Shown: positions 1 through 9,150 of the stretch, in pieces
Position numbering within the stretch: the stretch's first letter is position 1
Layout of the letters: each line of letters opens with the position of its first letter
Source: Gammaproteobacteria bacterium
Lineage (GTDB): Bacteria > Pseudomonadota > Gammaproteobacteria > JACCYU01
DNA length: 39,847 nt
NCBI GenBank assembly: GCA_013696315.1
Contig: JACCYU010000025.1
Coordinates: 1-39,847, forward strand
Direction of reading: 5' to 3'
Notes under the pieces: model-generated
Databases searched by the model: none
The model's input: only the letters and a program-made list of their open reading frames with translations
Told to the model about the DNA's origin: nothing
Made by a program: the position numbers and the translations under genes

Positions 1-735
1 AGTAGGGTTTACGGATCCCCGGCCGGCGCCGCGCTACGAGGGTGCTTTCTCCCAGGAACCACTGCCCCAACCACCATCGTTCAACGAGTTGAATGTGGCG
101 GATAAACCCGCCTTCATCCGCAAGTTGTAGCGTCTCGTTACCGCGCTGCGCTTGCCTCGCTTCTCGCCGTAGACGATCTGGTGGAGCGGGTGGTGGATGA
201 ATTGGCAGCGACCGGGGTACTCAATAATACCGTGATCATTTTTACCTCTGACCATGGTTTCTTTAACGGCGAGCATCGGCTCAAGATGGGCAAAACCCAG
301 GTATACGAGGAAGACGTGCGCATGCCGCTAATGATTCGAGGTCCAGGTTTTCCGCAAGGTGTCACGCGCAACCAATTCGTGGCCAACATTGATCTGGCGC
401 CCATGATCGTCGATCTTGCGGGTGCCTCCCCACAGCGGGTCATGGATGGGCGATCGTTATTGCCCTTGGCGCAGAATGCCAAGCTTGCGACTTCACGCAA
501 TCTCCTCATCGAGACCATGGAGTACAAAGCGGTGCGTAATAAATCCTTTCTTTATGTTGAGCACACGACCGGCGAGCGAGAGTTGTATGACATGCGCCCG
601 GGTACTGCGAACTATGATCCTTATCAGCTTAGAAGTCGTCACGCCAGTAGCACTTATGGCCAGATCAAAAGCCAGCTCGCAGCCACGCTGAGAAAGCTTC
701 GTACCTGCTCAGGGGCAAACTGTGAGGCGCAGTAA
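1..735 (+). pseudogene. Sulfatase (alkaline-phosphatase superfamily), C-terminal part, frameshifted
   Basis: This is the C-terminal portion of a type I sulfatase-like hydrolase; the N-terminal catalytic part with the formylglycine site lies left of the window. Two reading frames are needed. From base 2 one frame gives a typical sulfatase segment (PPSFNELNVADKPAFIRKL) and stops at TAG 128-130. A second frame, open from about 133, continues with SRYRAALASLLAVDDLVERV, then FTSDHGFF, GEHRLKMGKTQVYEED and the family motif PLMIRGPG, ending in a short Cys-containing tail at 735. The join needs one base more or two fewer near 128-133. An intact gene with a sequence error and a true pseudogene fit equally well. 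Sulfatases release sulfate from organic sulfate esters. The sulfate-uptake operon at the other end of the window is over 30 kb away, so no operonic link is implied. Confidence 0.8.
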
Positions 736-870
736 TTCTGAGCCGCGCGACTTCAATAACATACCGCTTCGTGCAGATTTTCCAGTTTGTGACAATAGTC
801 AATCCTTTCGGCGCACCAACAGCGATCGTGATGGCGCTGTGAGTAGAGAGCTGCTTTTCTGAAGACGAGA

Positions 871-1782
871 TTAATCGTTCCCGTCCACTCCGCGCAGCGC
901 TGAATCGCATGGTCGCCGATCGCGCGTCATGACGGCGTAGACCACTGCCAGGCTCGCGATCAACGCCAGCGCGAGATAACCGATGACGCCGTCATAGCCG
1001 CCGGCCAGAAATGAATACTGCGCGTGTTCATTGGTGATCGTGACGTGCTTGGTCACCTTTATGATCATCACCCAGCCGGCGTGCAGACCGATGCAACCGG
1101 CGATGTGGCCGGTCCTGGCGCGCACCAGCGCCAGAAACACGCCAACGGCGAACAGCGCCAGGAACGAGTCGATGAGCAGGGCAGGCTCGGTGTACTGCTC
1201 GAACATGTACGCCAGCGAAACGAACCCGCTGTACCATTCGAGCGCGCGCGGGAGGACATCGTAATCAGTCGTCAGGAAATGCAGGGCCGCGTACAAGACG
1301 CTTGGTAGCAGCACGGCCACCCACATACCGCTGTGCCGTTCGACCGCGGTATACATCGCGCCACGGAAGAACGTTTCCTCGATCAGCGCGACCAGCACGC
1401 CCACCAGCAGTCCCTCTGCCAGGGTGAGGGCCAGATCCGGGCCCGAAAAAACCCAGTCCGGGTTCGGTACTCGAACCCCGAGCAGGAGCAGAGCGCCGAC
1501 CAGCGGCACCATGATGCTCACGCCGGCAGCCATGCCGATAATCAGACCGCGAACAAAAACGTGCGGCGGCGCGTAACCCAGCGCGCGTCGATCGGCGAGG
1601 TTTTGAGAGCGCAGGAACCAGGGTGCCGCCAGCAACGCGATCAACATGCCAGTACGTGTCACGAAGCGGTACATGGGCTCATCGATGAGCGGATTGAGCG
1701 AGAGGTAGACCGGGTAAGCGAGCAGCGCGCCGAGTAACAGCGCGAGCGCGAGATAGCCTGTGAACAAGGCCGCCGGACGCAT
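871..1782 (-). CDS. CPBP-family intramembrane glutamic endopeptidase (CAAX protease-like)
   Basis: The 303-residue protein is predicted to be polytopic in the inner membrane, with about eight hydrophobic segments. It carries the three CPBP (Abi) signatures in order: an EExxxR motif (EETFFRG) in the middle, a conserved His in a hydrophobic segment (YAALHFLT), and a third motif with His (GLHAGW) near the C-terminus. The family includes CAAX prenyl endopeptidases and bacteriocin-maturation or immunity proteases; most bacterial members have no known substrate. I chose the ATG at 1782 because the first membrane segment starts a few residues later. The same frame stays open far upstream, but only by running through the tRNA-Leu gene and antisense to tig, so that extension is rejected. 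It stands alone between the sulfatase remnant and the tRNA, so context gives no substrate. Confidence 0.85.
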   Translation of the reverse strand: MRPAALFTGYLALALLLGALLAYPVYLSLNPLIDEPMYRFVTRTGMLIALLAAPWFLRSQNLADRRALGYAPPHVFVRGLIIGMAAGVSIMVPLVGALLLLGVRVPNPDWVFSGPDLALTLAEGLLVGVLVALIEETFFRGAMYTAVERHSGMWVAVLLPSVLYAALHFLTTDYDVLPRALEWYSGFVSLAYMFEQYTEPALLIDSFLALFAVGVFLALVRARTGHIAGCIGLHAGWVMIIKVTKHVTITNEHAQYSFLAGGYDGVIGYLALALIASLAVVYAVMTRDRRPCDSALRGVDGND

Positions 1783-1925
1783 GCTTAAGCCGGTCCGCGC
1801 GCCGGGATGGCAGGAGACATATTCATCGAAGCCACGCTTGCCTGGCGTCGCCGGTGGGCGTTCGAAAGCTTCAGCATCATGTGATCTATGGTCACGGTCG
1901 AGGGTGCGCGCAGTCTGGCGACGCC

Positions 1926-1934
1926 TGTTATAAT
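1926..1934 (+). promoter_or_regulatory. Extended -10 promoter for tRNA-Leu
   Basis: TGTTATAAT is a perfect TATAAT with the extended TGn element, 28 bases before the tRNA-Leu 5' end. No convincing -35 hexamer lies 16-18 bases upstream, which is acceptable for an extended -10 promoter. Confidence 0.5.
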
Positions 1935-1961
1935 GCCGAAATTGAAGCTGCTCCGGAACAC

Positions 1962-2046
1962 GCGAAAGTGGCGGAATTGGTAGACGCACTGGCTTTAGGT
2001 GCCAGCGGGGCAACCCGTGAGAGTTCGAGTCTCTCCTTTCGCACCA
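1962..2046 (+). tRNA. tRNA-Leu (anticodon TAG)
   Basis: This is an 85-nt class II tRNA. The acceptor stem pairs GCGAAAG with CTTTCGC, followed by discriminator A and an encoded CCA (2044-2046). The anticodon stem CTGGC/GCCAG encloses the loop TTTAGGT, giving anticodon TAG (reads CUA). The variable arm is long, as expected for Leu, and the T-loop is GTTCGAGTC. It lies just upstream of tig in the same direction. Confidence 0.95.
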
Positions 2047-2121
2047 TTGTTCAGGCGTGTCCCGTCCGCGGCACGCTGTAATGAACCCGCCAATTGAAAC
2101 TCTCTTTCGAAGGACCAACCC

Positions 2122-3468
2122 ATGCAGGTATCGCTGGAAACAACAAACGGTCTCGGCCGCAAGTTGACGATAGAAATTCCTCCGGAGCGCATCGATCCGG
2201 AGGTGGAAAAACGGCTCAAATCCATGGCGCGGCGCGTCAACGTGGCCGGATTCCGGCCCGGCAAGGTGCCGATGCGCATCGTCAAGCAGCGGTTCGGCGA
2301 TCAGGTGTTGCGCGAAGTGAGCGAAGAAGTTCTGCGCGACAGCTTTCAGGAAGCCATCGTGCAAAAAGCGCTGCGGCCGGCGGGCGGTCCTCATATCCAT
2401 CCCGGCGAGCTGGGCGCGGGCCGCGGCCTCAAGTACACGGCGGAGTTTGAGGTCTATCCCGAATTCGAGCTGGCGCCCATTGAGGAGATGGAAATCAAAC
2501 GACCGGAAGTGGACATCACCGACGCCGACATCGACGAGATGATGGAGACTGTACGCGAGCAGCGTAAGATCTGGGACGAGGTCGAGCGTGCCGCAGGCTC
2601 GGGAGACCAGGTGCTGATTGATTTTAATGGGTCGATCGGCGGTACGCCGTTCGCGGGCGGCGAGGGTCAGGATGTTGCTGTCGAACTGGGCGCCGGACGC
2701 ATGTTGAGCGGCTTTGAAGATCAGCTGATTGGCGTATCCAAAGGCGATCAAAAAAAAGTGCAGATTACGTTTCCGGACGATCATCCGAACCATGACGTCG
2801 CCGGCAAGTCTGCCGAGTTCAATGTCACCGTAAAAAGCGTTTCGACAGCACAGTTACCGACCCTGGATGACAGCTTCGCGCAGTCGCTGGGCGTTACCGA
2901 GGGCAACGTGGAGGGCTTGCGCAAGGCGGTACGCGTCAATATGGCGCGCGAACTTGAACAGAAGATTCAGGCGCGGCTTAAAGACCAGGTGATCGGCGGT
3001 CTGGTGCAGCGCAACGAGGTCGAACTGCCCGAGGGCATGGTCAAACACGAAATCGCGCACGCGCACGAACAACTGATGAAAAATATGGAGCTGCCCAAGA
3101 ACTCCAAAGACAACGCTGCGCAGTCCAATGAAGCGCGTTTGCCGGACGAATTGTTTCTGGAAGAGGCGCGCCGTCGCGTGAAGCTCGGTCTGGTGGTGGG
3201 TGAAATCGTGCGCCGCCACGAGCTCAAGCCCGACCGGGAGAAGGTGCAGGCCGCACTGCAGGCGCTGGCATCTAGCTATGACGAACCGCAGCAGGTGATC
3301 GATTACTATCGACGTAACCGCAGCGCGATGGCGAACGTCGAGGCTATGGTGATGGAGGAACAGATCGTTGATTGGGTGGTTGCGCGCGCGCGGATAACGC
3401 CAGAAAAAATGACCTTCAATGAACTGGTAAGGCCGGCCGCGCCGCCCGCTCAGCGGGCGGGCGCATGA
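2122..3468 (+). CDS. tig: Trigger factor (ribosome-associated chaperone, PPIase)
   Basis: Trigger factor binds at the ribosome exit tunnel and shields nascent chains; it also has FKBP-type prolyl isomerase activity. The 448-residue product (E. coli 432) has the three expected parts. The N-terminal ribosome-binding domain contains the signature loop GFRPGKVP (about residues 44-51). A central FKBP domain starts near residue 160 (DQVLIDFNGSIGG, GAGRMLSGFEDQLIG). A long helical C-terminal substrate-binding region follows. AAGGA at 2111-2115 serves as ribosome-binding site for the ATG at 2122. It begins the conserved tig-clpP-clpX-lon-hup-ppiD order. A perfect 8-bp hairpin overlaps its last codons. 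Confidence 0.97.
   Translation: MQVSLETTNGLGRKLTIEIPPERIDPEVEKRLKSMARRVNVAGFRPGKVPMRIVKQRFGDQVLREVSEEVLRDSFQEAIVQKALRPAGGPHIHPGELGAGRGLKYTAEFEVYPEFELAPIEEMEIKRPEVDITDADIDEMMETVREQRKIWDEVERAAGSGDQVLIDFNGSIGGTPFAGGEGQDVAVELGAGRMLSGFEDQLIGVSKGDQKKVQITFPDDHPNHDVAGKSAEFNVTVKSVSTAQLPTLDDSFAQSLGVTEGNVEGLRKAVRVNMARELEQKIQARLKDQVIGGLVQRNEVELPEGMVKHEIAHAHEQLMKNMELPKNSKDNAAQSNEARLPDELFLEEARRRVKLGLVVGEIVRRHELKPDREKVQAALQALASSYDEPQQVIDYYRRNRSAMANVEAMVMEEQIVDWVVARARITPEKMTFNELVRPAAPPAQRAGA
3442..3460 (+). other. GC hairpin at the 3' end of tig
   Basis: CCGCCCGC and GCGGGCGG form a perfect 8-bp stem with loop TCA, ending 8 bases before the tig stop region is complete. No T-run follows, so it is not a standard intrinsic terminator. 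It may protect the tig 3' end or simply reflect Ala/Pro codon use. Confidence 0.4.
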
Positions 3469-3526
3469 TTGGCTTACGGTCCGCTCCGGCGAGCCATGAA
3501 TACTTTAAACTCACAGGTACCCTTTT

Positions 3527-4180
3527 ATGTCTAGAGTAAGCAGTCCTCATGCCAATGCAACGGATACGCAGGCATTAAATCTGGTTCCGATGGTGGTCGA
3601 GCAGACCGCGCGCGGGGAACGTGCGTACGATATTTACTCTCGCCTGCTGAAAGAGCGCGTAATTTTCATTGTTGGCCCCATCGAAGATCACATGGCGAAT
3701 CTGATCGTGGCACAGCTTTTGTTTCTGGAATCCGAAAATCCGGACAAGGACGTTTCTATCTACATCAATTCGCCGGGTGGATCAGTCACCTCCGGCATGG
3801 CTGTCTACGACACCATGCAGTTCATCAAGCCCGAGGTCAGCACCTTGTGCATCGGGTTTGCCGCCAGCATGGGCGCGTTGCTGCTAACCGGCGGGGCGTC
3901 AGGCAAGCGTTATGCGCTTCCCAATTCACGCATGATGATTCATCAGCCGTCGGGCGGCTTCCAGGGCCAGGTGACGGACATCGACATCCACGCGCGCGAA
4001 ATTCTGAAAACGCGCGAACTGATGAACCAGATCATGTCACGACACACCGGGCAGCCGGTCGAACGCGTGCGCGAAGATACCGAACGCGATCGCTTCATGA
4101 ATAGCGAGGAGGCCGTGACGTACGGCCTGATCGACAAGGTGTTGTCCGAGCGCACACTGCCGGCGCCAACGACGGCGTGA
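3527..4180 (+). CDS. clpP: ATP-dependent Clp protease proteolytic subunit
   Basis: ClpP is the tetradecameric serine peptidase that degrades proteins unfolded by ClpX or ClpA in the cytosol. The 217-residue sequence has the full catalytic triad: Ser114 in [11 protein letters not shown], His139 in MMIHQPSGG and Asp188 in EDTERDRF. The substrate-groove motif [10 protein letters not shown] is also present. The extra N-terminal residues before LVPMVVEQT correspond to the propeptide usual in this family. It sits 58 bases after tig and 154 bases before clpX, matching the usual cotranscribed clpP-clpX pair. Confidence 0.97.
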   Translation: MSRVSSPHANATDTQALNLVPMVVEQTARGERAYDIYSRLLKERVIFIVGPIEDHMANLIVAQLLFLESENPDKDVSIYINSPGGSVTSGMAVYDTMQFIKPEVSTLCIGFAASMGALLLTGGASGKRYALPNSRMMIHQPSGGFQGQVTDIDIHAREILKTRELMNQIMSRHTGQPVERVREDTERDRFMNSEEAVTYGLIDKVLSERTLPAPTTA

Positions 4181-4334
4181 AGCGCGGGAGGGCGGCCGTA
4201 AGCGCGCAGACACACAGGCGTAACGTGGGGTAATCCACAAAAACGTTCGCACTATTTGTAGCCCGCATCCTTGCTTGCATATTGTACTTAAAAGAGGCAA
4301 GGTGTTTTGCATAAATTGAAGCGTGAGGTTTGTC

Positions 4335-5627
4335 ATGGCGAATGACAATTCGAGCAAGGATCAGGACAACGGCAAGCTGCTTTACTGCTCGTTTTGCGGC
4401 AAGAGTCAGCACGAAGTACGCAAGCTTATTGCCGGGCCGTCGGTGTTTATCTGCGACGAGTGCGTGGAACTCTGCAACGACATCATCCGCGAGGAGATGC
4501 AGGATCAATCGCCGGCGGTGCGAAACAAACTGCCGAAGCCGCATGAGATTAACTCAATACTCGACGAATACGTAATCGGGCAGGAACGCGCCAAGAAGGT
4601 GCTCTCGGTCGCAGTCTACAATCATTACAAACGTCTGGAGTCGCGCTCCGGCGCCAAGGGTGGCAAGAACGAAGTAGAGCTTGCCAAGAGCAACATTCTG
4701 CTGGTGGGGCCGACCGGCTCGGGCAAAACATTGCTGGCGGAGACTCTGGCGCGGCTGCTCAACGTGCCGTTTACGATCGCCGACGCCACGACCTTGACCG
4801 AAGCCGGCTACGTGGGCGAAGACGTCGAAAATATCATCCAGAAGCTGCTGCAGAAATGCGATTACGATGTCGAGAAAGCGCAGACCGGTATCGTCTACAT
4901 CGACGAGATCGACAAGATCTCGCGCAAGTCGGACAACCCCTCCATTACGCGCGATGTCTCCGGTGAAGGGGTGCAGCAGGCGCTGCTGAAGCTTATCGAA
5001 GGCACGATCGCTTCAGTTCCGCCGCAGGGCGGTCGCAAGCATCCGCAGCAGGAGTTCCTGCAGGTCGATACGACCAATATTCTGTTTATCTGTGGCGGCG
5101 CGTTCTCAGGACTGGAGAAAGTGATTCGGGATCGCACTCAAAAAGGCGGGATCGGTTTCTCGGCGCAACTGCGCAGCAGCGATAACGCCCCGGCACTGGG
5201 CGCCGTGCTGTCCGCGTGCGAGCCAGAAGACCTGATTCGCTACGGGTTGATCCCGGAATTCGTCGGCCGGCTGCCGGTGGTCGCCACCCTCGAGGAGCTG
5301 GATGAACCAGCGCTGGTGCGGATTCTGACCGAGCCGCGCAATGCGATCACGAAGCAGTACCGCAAGTTGTTCGAAATGGAAGGCAGCGAAATCGAATTCC
5401 GTGAGAACGCGCTGTATGCCGTGGCACGCAAAGCCATGGAGCGCAAGACGGGCGCACGCGGCTTGCGCACCATCATGGAGCAGGTGTTGCTCGACACCAT
5501 GTACGACCTGCCCTCGGCCGAGAGTGTCAGCAAGGTCGTGGTGGACGAGGCGGTCATTAAAGGGGATGCAAAACCCTATCTGATTTACGAAGGGCCGGAC
5601 TACGAGAAGAAAGCCGCCTCGGATTGA
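4335..5627 (+). CDS. clpX: ATP-dependent Clp protease ATP-binding subunit ClpX
   Basis: ClpX is a hexameric AAA+ unfoldase that feeds substrates, including ssrA-tagged proteins, to ClpP. With the ATG at 4335 it has 430 residues. The N-terminal zinc-binding domain has Cys18, Cys21, Cys40 and Cys43 (CSFC...CDEC). Walker A is GPTGSGKT with Lys131, and Walker B is [10 protein letters not shown]. The pore loop region GYVGED and the ClpP-binding IGF-type loop (GGIGFSAQ) are both present. I prefer 4335 to a GTG four codons upstream because TGAGGT at 4324-4329 is well placed as its ribosome-binding site. Downstream SmpB supplies the tagging partner in the same window. Confidence 0.96.
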   Translation: MANDNSSKDQDNGKLLYCSFCGKSQHEVRKLIAGPSVFICDECVELCNDIIREEMQDQSPAVRNKLPKPHEINSILDEYVIGQERAKKVLSVAVYNHYKRLESRSGAKGGKNEVELAKSNILLVGPTGSGKTLLAETLARLLNVPFTIADATTLTEAGYVGEDVENIIQKLLQKCDYDVEKAQTGIVYIDEIDKISRKSDNPSITRDVSGEGVQQALLKLIEGTIASVPPQGGRKHPQQEFLQVDTTNILFICGGAFSGLEKVIRDRTQKGGIGFSAQLRSSDNAPALGAVLSACEPEDLIRYGLIPEFVGRLPVVATLEELDEPALVRILTEPRNAITKQYRKLFEMEGSEIEFRENALYAVARKAMERKTGARGLRTIMEQVLLDTMYDLPSAESVSKVVVDEAVIKGDAKPYLIYEGPDYEKKAASD

Positions 5628-5629
5628 GT

Positions 5630-5659
5630 CGGCGCGAGAACCGGGGCCTCGCCGCGCCG
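5630..5659 (+). terminator. Possible terminator-like hairpin after clpX
   Basis: CGGCGCG (5630-5636) pairs perfectly with CGCGCCG (5653-5659) around a 16-nt loop, starting three bases after the clpX stop. Only a weak pyrimidine run (TCTCTT) follows, so termination is uncertain. Confidence 0.3.
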
Positions 5660-5752
5660 ATCTCTTCCAGCGGATCCCGTCTTTGTACAGGGGGAACATA
5701 CGCCGCTTACGGAGTGTTGCAGGCACCGCGCACAACGGCGCGAACCTTGCAG

Positions 5753-5780
5753 CTTGAATCGCCCATATTCGCCCTCATTT
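5753..5780 (+). promoter_or_regulatory. Putative sigma-32 (heat-shock) promoter of lon
   Basis: CTTGAA (5753-5758), a 13-base spacer, then CCCTCATTT (5772-5780) closely matches the RpoH consensus CTTGAAA-N(13-14)-CCCCATNT. It lies 67 bases upstream of the lon ATG. The same architecture is found before dnaK in this window, which supports both calls. Confidence 0.7.
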
Positions 5781-5847
5781 AATGGCACCACCCGACATTG
5801 CGTGGCGGTTCCCGCAATGCAAGCCCTGGTATCAAGGAGCGTAAAGA

Positions 5848-8298
5848 ATGTCGAAAGATAAAGAGTCCACCGAGGTTCTCGCGGAACCCATGCTGGTGGT
5901 GCCAGTGCTGCCCCTGCGTGACGTCGTGGTGTATCCGCATATGGTGATCCCGTTGTTCGTCGGTCGTGAAAAATCGATTCGCGCGCTGGATACCGCGATG
6001 GCGGGCAGCAAACAGATACTGCTGGTCGCGCAGCAAAGCGCGGAGCTGGACGATCCGACTACCGGGCAGATTCACCGGGTTGGCACGTTGTCGACCATCC
6101 TGCAACTGTTGAAACTGCCGGACGGCACCATCAAGGTACTTGTAGAAGGCGCCGAGCGTGCTAGAGTCGTTCATTATCTTGATCAGGAAGACTATTTCAC
6201 CGCACAGATTTCGCTGCTGAAATCCGTGCACCAGTCGGACGAGCGCGAGATGGAAGTCCTGGCGCGCTCGGTCATGCATCTGTTCGATCAGTATGTCAAG
6301 CTCAATAAAAAAGTCCCGCCCGAAATACTGACCTCGCTCGCCGGCATCGACGAGCCGGCGCGGCTGGCCGACACCATCGCGGCGCACATGTCGCTCAAGC
6401 TCGACGAAAAGCAGAAGATTCTCGAAATCGACGACGTGCGTGCGCGTCTTGAGCACCTGATGAGCCTGATCGAAGGCGAGCTGGACGTGCTGCAGATCGA
6501 AAAGCGTATTCGCGGGCGCGTCAAGCAGCAGATGGAGAAAAGTCAGCGCGAGTACTATCTGAACGAACAGATGAAGGCGATTCAGAAAGAGCTGGGCGAC
6601 ATGGAGGATTCGCCGAACGAGGTCGAGGAACTGGCCCGCAAGATCGAAAGCGCGGGCATGCCAAAAGAAGCGAAAGAAAAGGCCACCGCCGAACTCAACA
6701 AGCTCAGGATGATGTCGCCCATGTCCGCTGAAGCGACGGTCGTGCGCAACTACGTGGACTGGCTGGTGAACTCGCCCTGGAAATCCAAATCGAGGGTGCG
6801 CAAGGATCTGGCGGCGGCTCAGAAAGTGCTGGACGAAGACCACTACGGTCTCGAAAAGGTCAAGGAACGCATCCTGGAATATCTGGCGGTCCAGCATCGT
6901 GTCAAGCAACTAAAAGGCCCGATTCTGTGCCTGGTGGGTCCGCCGGGTGTGGGCAAGACCTCCCTGGGGCGCTCGATCGCCCGCGCCACGGGACGCAAAT
7001 TTACGCGCATGTCGCTGGGCGGCGTACGTGACGAGGCCGAGATCCGCGGTCCCCGACGCACTTATATCGGTTCCCTGCCAGGCAAGATCATCCAGAATCT
7101 GGCCAAGGTGAAAGTCCGCAACCCGCTGTTTCTGCTCGATGAAGTCGACAAGATGGCGATGGATTTTCGCGGTGACCCGGCATCTGCGTTGCTCGAAGTG
7201 CTGGATCCCGAGCAGAACAACACGTTTTCGGATCACTATCTGGAGGTCGATTTCGATCTGTCCGACGTAATGTTCGTCACCACGGCAAACAGCAGGGCCT
7301 TTATTCCCGGGCCGTTGCTGGATCGCATGGAAGTGATCCAGTTGCCGGGCTACACCGAGGACGAGAAGGCGAATATCGCCGCGCGGTATCTGATCCCCAA
7401 ACAGGTCAGGAACAACGGGCTCAAGAAGAACGAGCTCACCATCAGTGAGGCGGCGGTACGCGACCTCATTCGTCATTACACACGCGAGGCCGGGGTCAGA
7501 AATCTGGAGCGCGAAATCTCGAAGATCTGCCGCAAGGTGGTGAAGTCGCTGATGCTCAAGCCGCGCGACAAGAGTGTCGTGGTGACGCCGCGCAATCTGG
7601 ACAAATACCTGGGCGTCCGGCGGTTTCGGTACGGCATCGCGGAAGAAAAAGATCAGGTGGGTCAGGCCACCGGTCTCGCCTGGACCGAGGTGGGCGGCGA
7701 ATTGCTGACGATCGAAACGGCGGTAGTGCCCGGCAAGGGCAAGCTGACGCAGACGGGGCAACTCGGTGACGTGATGCAGGAATCCGTGCAGGCGGCATTG
7801 ACGGTCGTGCGCAGCCGCGCCGAGATGCTTGGCATAGGGCCCGATTTTTACGAGAACAGGGATATTCACGTGCATGTGCCGGAAGGCGCTACGCCCAAGG
7901 ATGGTCCCAGCGCCGGAATCGGCATGACCACGGCACTGGTATCCGCGTTAACCGGTATCCCGGTGCACGCGAACGTGGCGATGACCGGTGAAATCACCTT
8001 GCGCGGCGAGGTGTTGCCGATCGGCGGACTTAAGGAGAAATTGCTGGCCGCGCATCGTGGCGGCATATCCATTGTCGTGATCCCATCCGAAAACGAGAAG
8101 GATCTGGTTGATATACCGAAGAACATCAAACAGAAGCTGGAGATCAAGCCAGTACGCTGGATCGACGAAGTGCTGGAAATCGCGCTGCACGAGATGCCGG
8201 AGCCGCGTACGGTTAGCGGGGAAAAACAGGTTCAGGCAGCGGCGCGTAAAAAGCGGGATGAAGAGCAAAAGAAGGGTGGCAGGATTCGTCATCATTGA
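5848..8298 (+). CDS. lon: Lon protease (LonA type)
   Basis: Lon is a homohexameric AAA+ serine protease that removes misfolded and short-lived regulatory proteins. The 816-residue sequence has an N-terminal LON substrate-binding domain ([22 protein letters not shown]), a coiled region, the AAA+ module with Walker [10 protein letters not shown] near residue 365 and Walker [11 protein letters not shown], and the peptidase domain. The catalytic dyad is Ser688 in DGPSAG and Lys731 in GGLKEK; the 43-residue spacing equals that in E. coli. The length is slightly above E. coli (784) because of a charged C-terminal tail. AAGGAG precedes the ATG. A sigma-32-like promoter lies upstream, as expected for a heat-shock gene. 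Confidence 0.97.
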   Translation: MSKDKESTEVLAEPMLVVPVLPLRDVVVYPHMVIPLFVGREKSIRALDTAMAGSKQILLVAQQSAELDDPTTGQIHRVGTLSTILQLLKLPDGTIKVLVEGAERARVVHYLDQEDYFTAQISLLKSVHQSDEREMEVLARSVMHLFDQYVKLNKKVPPEILTSLAGIDEPARLADTIAAHMSLKLDEKQKILEIDDVRARLEHLMSLIEGELDVLQIEKRIRGRVKQQMEKSQREYYLNEQMKAIQKELGDMEDSPNEVEELARKIESAGMPKEAKEKATAELNKLRMMSPMSAEATVVRNYVDWLVNSPWKSKSRVRKDLAAAQKVLDEDHYGLEKVKERILEYLAVQHRVKQLKGPILCLVGPPGVGKTSLGRSIARATGRKFTRMSLGGVRDEAEIRGPRRTYIGSLPGKIIQNLAKVKVRNPLFLLDEVDKMAMDFRGDPASALLEVLDPEQNNTFSDHYLEVDFDLSDVMFVTTANSRAFIPGPLLDRMEVIQLPGYTEDEKANIAARYLIPKQVRNNGLKKNELTISEAAVRDLIRHYTREAGVRNLEREISKICRKVVKSLMLKPRDKSVVVTPRNLDKYLGVRRFRYGIAEEKDQVGQATGLAWTEVGGELLTIETAVVPGKGKLTQTGQLGDVMQESVQAALTVVRSRAEMLGIGPDFYENRDIHVHVPEGATPKDGPSAGIGMTTALVSALTGIPVHANVAMTGEITLRGEVLPIGGLKEKLLAAHRGGISIVVIPSENEKDLVDIPKNIKQKLEIKPVRWIDEVLEIALHEMPEPRTVSGEKQVQAAARKKRDEEQKKGGRIRHH

Positions 8299-8304
8299 TC
8301 TCGG

Positions 8305-8333
8305 TTGACAGACCTGATAGCCCCTTGTATAAA
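8305..8333 (+). promoter_or_regulatory. Near-consensus sigma-70 promoter upstream of the HU gene
   Basis: TTGACA (8305-8310), an exact 17-base spacer, then TATAAA (8328-8333) begins six bases after the lon stop. This is the best housekeeping promoter in the window. Transcription would start near 8340, giving a leader of about 197 nt before the HU ATG. The leader holds a GCCGC/GCGGC hairpin and an imperfect GCATGCGTT/AACGTATGC inverted repeat, but no T-run. Confidence 0.75.
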
Positions 8334-8536
8334 TATGACCCTCAAGCGGGGATGCGTCGGTACAAAATTGGCGTTAAGCGCGTGGCCGCATCGCAAGCGA
8401 CGACAGCGATAGACAATCTGCTTTCGACGAAATCAGCCGCGCCTGCGGCAGTCAATACATAATGCGCTGCATGCGTTCTAACGTATGCGATTCGAAAGCG
8501 CAGTCAGTTTCCGAACTCCGAGGGAAGTATCAATAG

Positions 8537-8809
8537 ATGAACAAATCAGAACTTACCGATTCCGTAGCGAGTGTGGCGGATCTGTCCAAGGCATCCGCTT
8601 CGCGAGCGGTAGACGCAGTGATAGACGCCATTACGTCGGCGTTGAAAAGCGGCGATCAGGTTTCGATCGTTGGATTTGGAACGTTCCTGGTGCGTGAGCG
8701 TGGCGCGCGCAGCGGTCGCAACCCGCGTACGGGCGAGACCATCAAGATCAGCGCGTCCAAGGCGCCCGGTTTCAAACCTGGCAAGGCGCTCAAGGATGCC
8801 GTAAACTAA
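8537..8809 (+). CDS. hupB: DNA-binding protein HU
   Basis: HU is a small nucleoid protein that bends and constrains DNA as a dimer. The 90-residue product is full length and shows the HU/IHF signature [22 protein letters not shown]. The DNA-intercalating Pro lies in the RNPRTGE beta-arm, and the protein ends with [13 protein letters not shown]. It lies between lon and ppiD, the position of hupB in E. coli and Pseudomonas, which is why I assign the beta-subunit symbol; the sequence alone does not separate HupA from HupB. A very strong promoter with a long leader lies between lon and this gene, so it probably has its own high-level transcript. Confidence 0.96.
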   Translation: MNKSELTDSVASVADLSKASASRAVDAVIDAITSALKSGDQVSIVGFGTFLVRERGARSGRNPRTGETIKISASKAPGFKPGKALKDAVN

Positions 8810-8848
8810 CGCCCCTTCGCATTGCCGGGTTCGAAGCAACTCCGCTTC

Positions 8849-8924
8849 GGGTGCTTAGCTCAGCTGGTAGAGCGTCGCCCTTACAAGGCGAAAGTCGGGG
8901 GTTCGACTCCCTCAGCACCCACCA
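8849..8924 (+). tRNA. tRNA-Val (anticodon TAC)
   Basis: The 76-nt cloverleaf pairs GGGTGCT with AGCACCC, then A and an encoded CCA. The D-loop is AGCTCAGCTGGTAGAGC, the anticodon stem TCGCC/GGCGA holds loop CTTACAA with anticodon TAC, and the T-loop is GTTCGACTC. It follows the HU gene by 39 bases. Confidence 0.95.
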
Positions 8925-8962
8925 GAGAAAGCAGCACCGGTTTACAACCGCGGGTTTACAAT

Positions 8963-9039
8963 GGAGTGGTAGTTCAGCTGGTTAGAATACCGGCCTGTCA
9001 CGCCGGGGGTCGCGGGTTCGAGTCCCGTCCACTCCGCCA
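8963..9039 (+). tRNA. tRNA-Asp (anticodon GTC)
   Basis: The 77-nt cloverleaf has acceptor stem GGAGTGG/CCACTCC, discriminator G and an encoded CCA. The anticodon stem CCGGC/GCCGG holds loop CTGTCAC with anticodon GTC, and the T-loop is GTTCGAGTC. It lies 38 bases after tRNA-Val, and the two probably form one transcript between the HU gene and ppiD. Confidence 0.95.
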
Positions 9040-9150
9040 GCCTTTAAGCCGTAAGCCGCGGCTTCGTGACATGCAGCATGTGCGCTAGGGGTGGCATTTC
9101 CACGGCGCAATCAGTAATCTCAAGAATGCACTCCAACAGTTGACTCCTTC

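Noticed and set aside
736-870. A small gene between the sulfatase remnant and the CPBP protease
   Set aside because: Short frames there have no ribosome-binding site or recognisable residues; I see nothing supportable in this gap.
871-2793. A 640-residue minus-strand open frame covering the CPBP protease and extending rightwards
   Set aside because: The extension runs antisense through tRNA-Leu and tig; the real protein starts at 1782 just before its first membrane helix.
9118-9150. GCACTC...ACTCC before ppiD as half of a CIRCE-like repeat
   Set aside because: The second arm does not pair with the first, and the gene is not a usual HrcA target.
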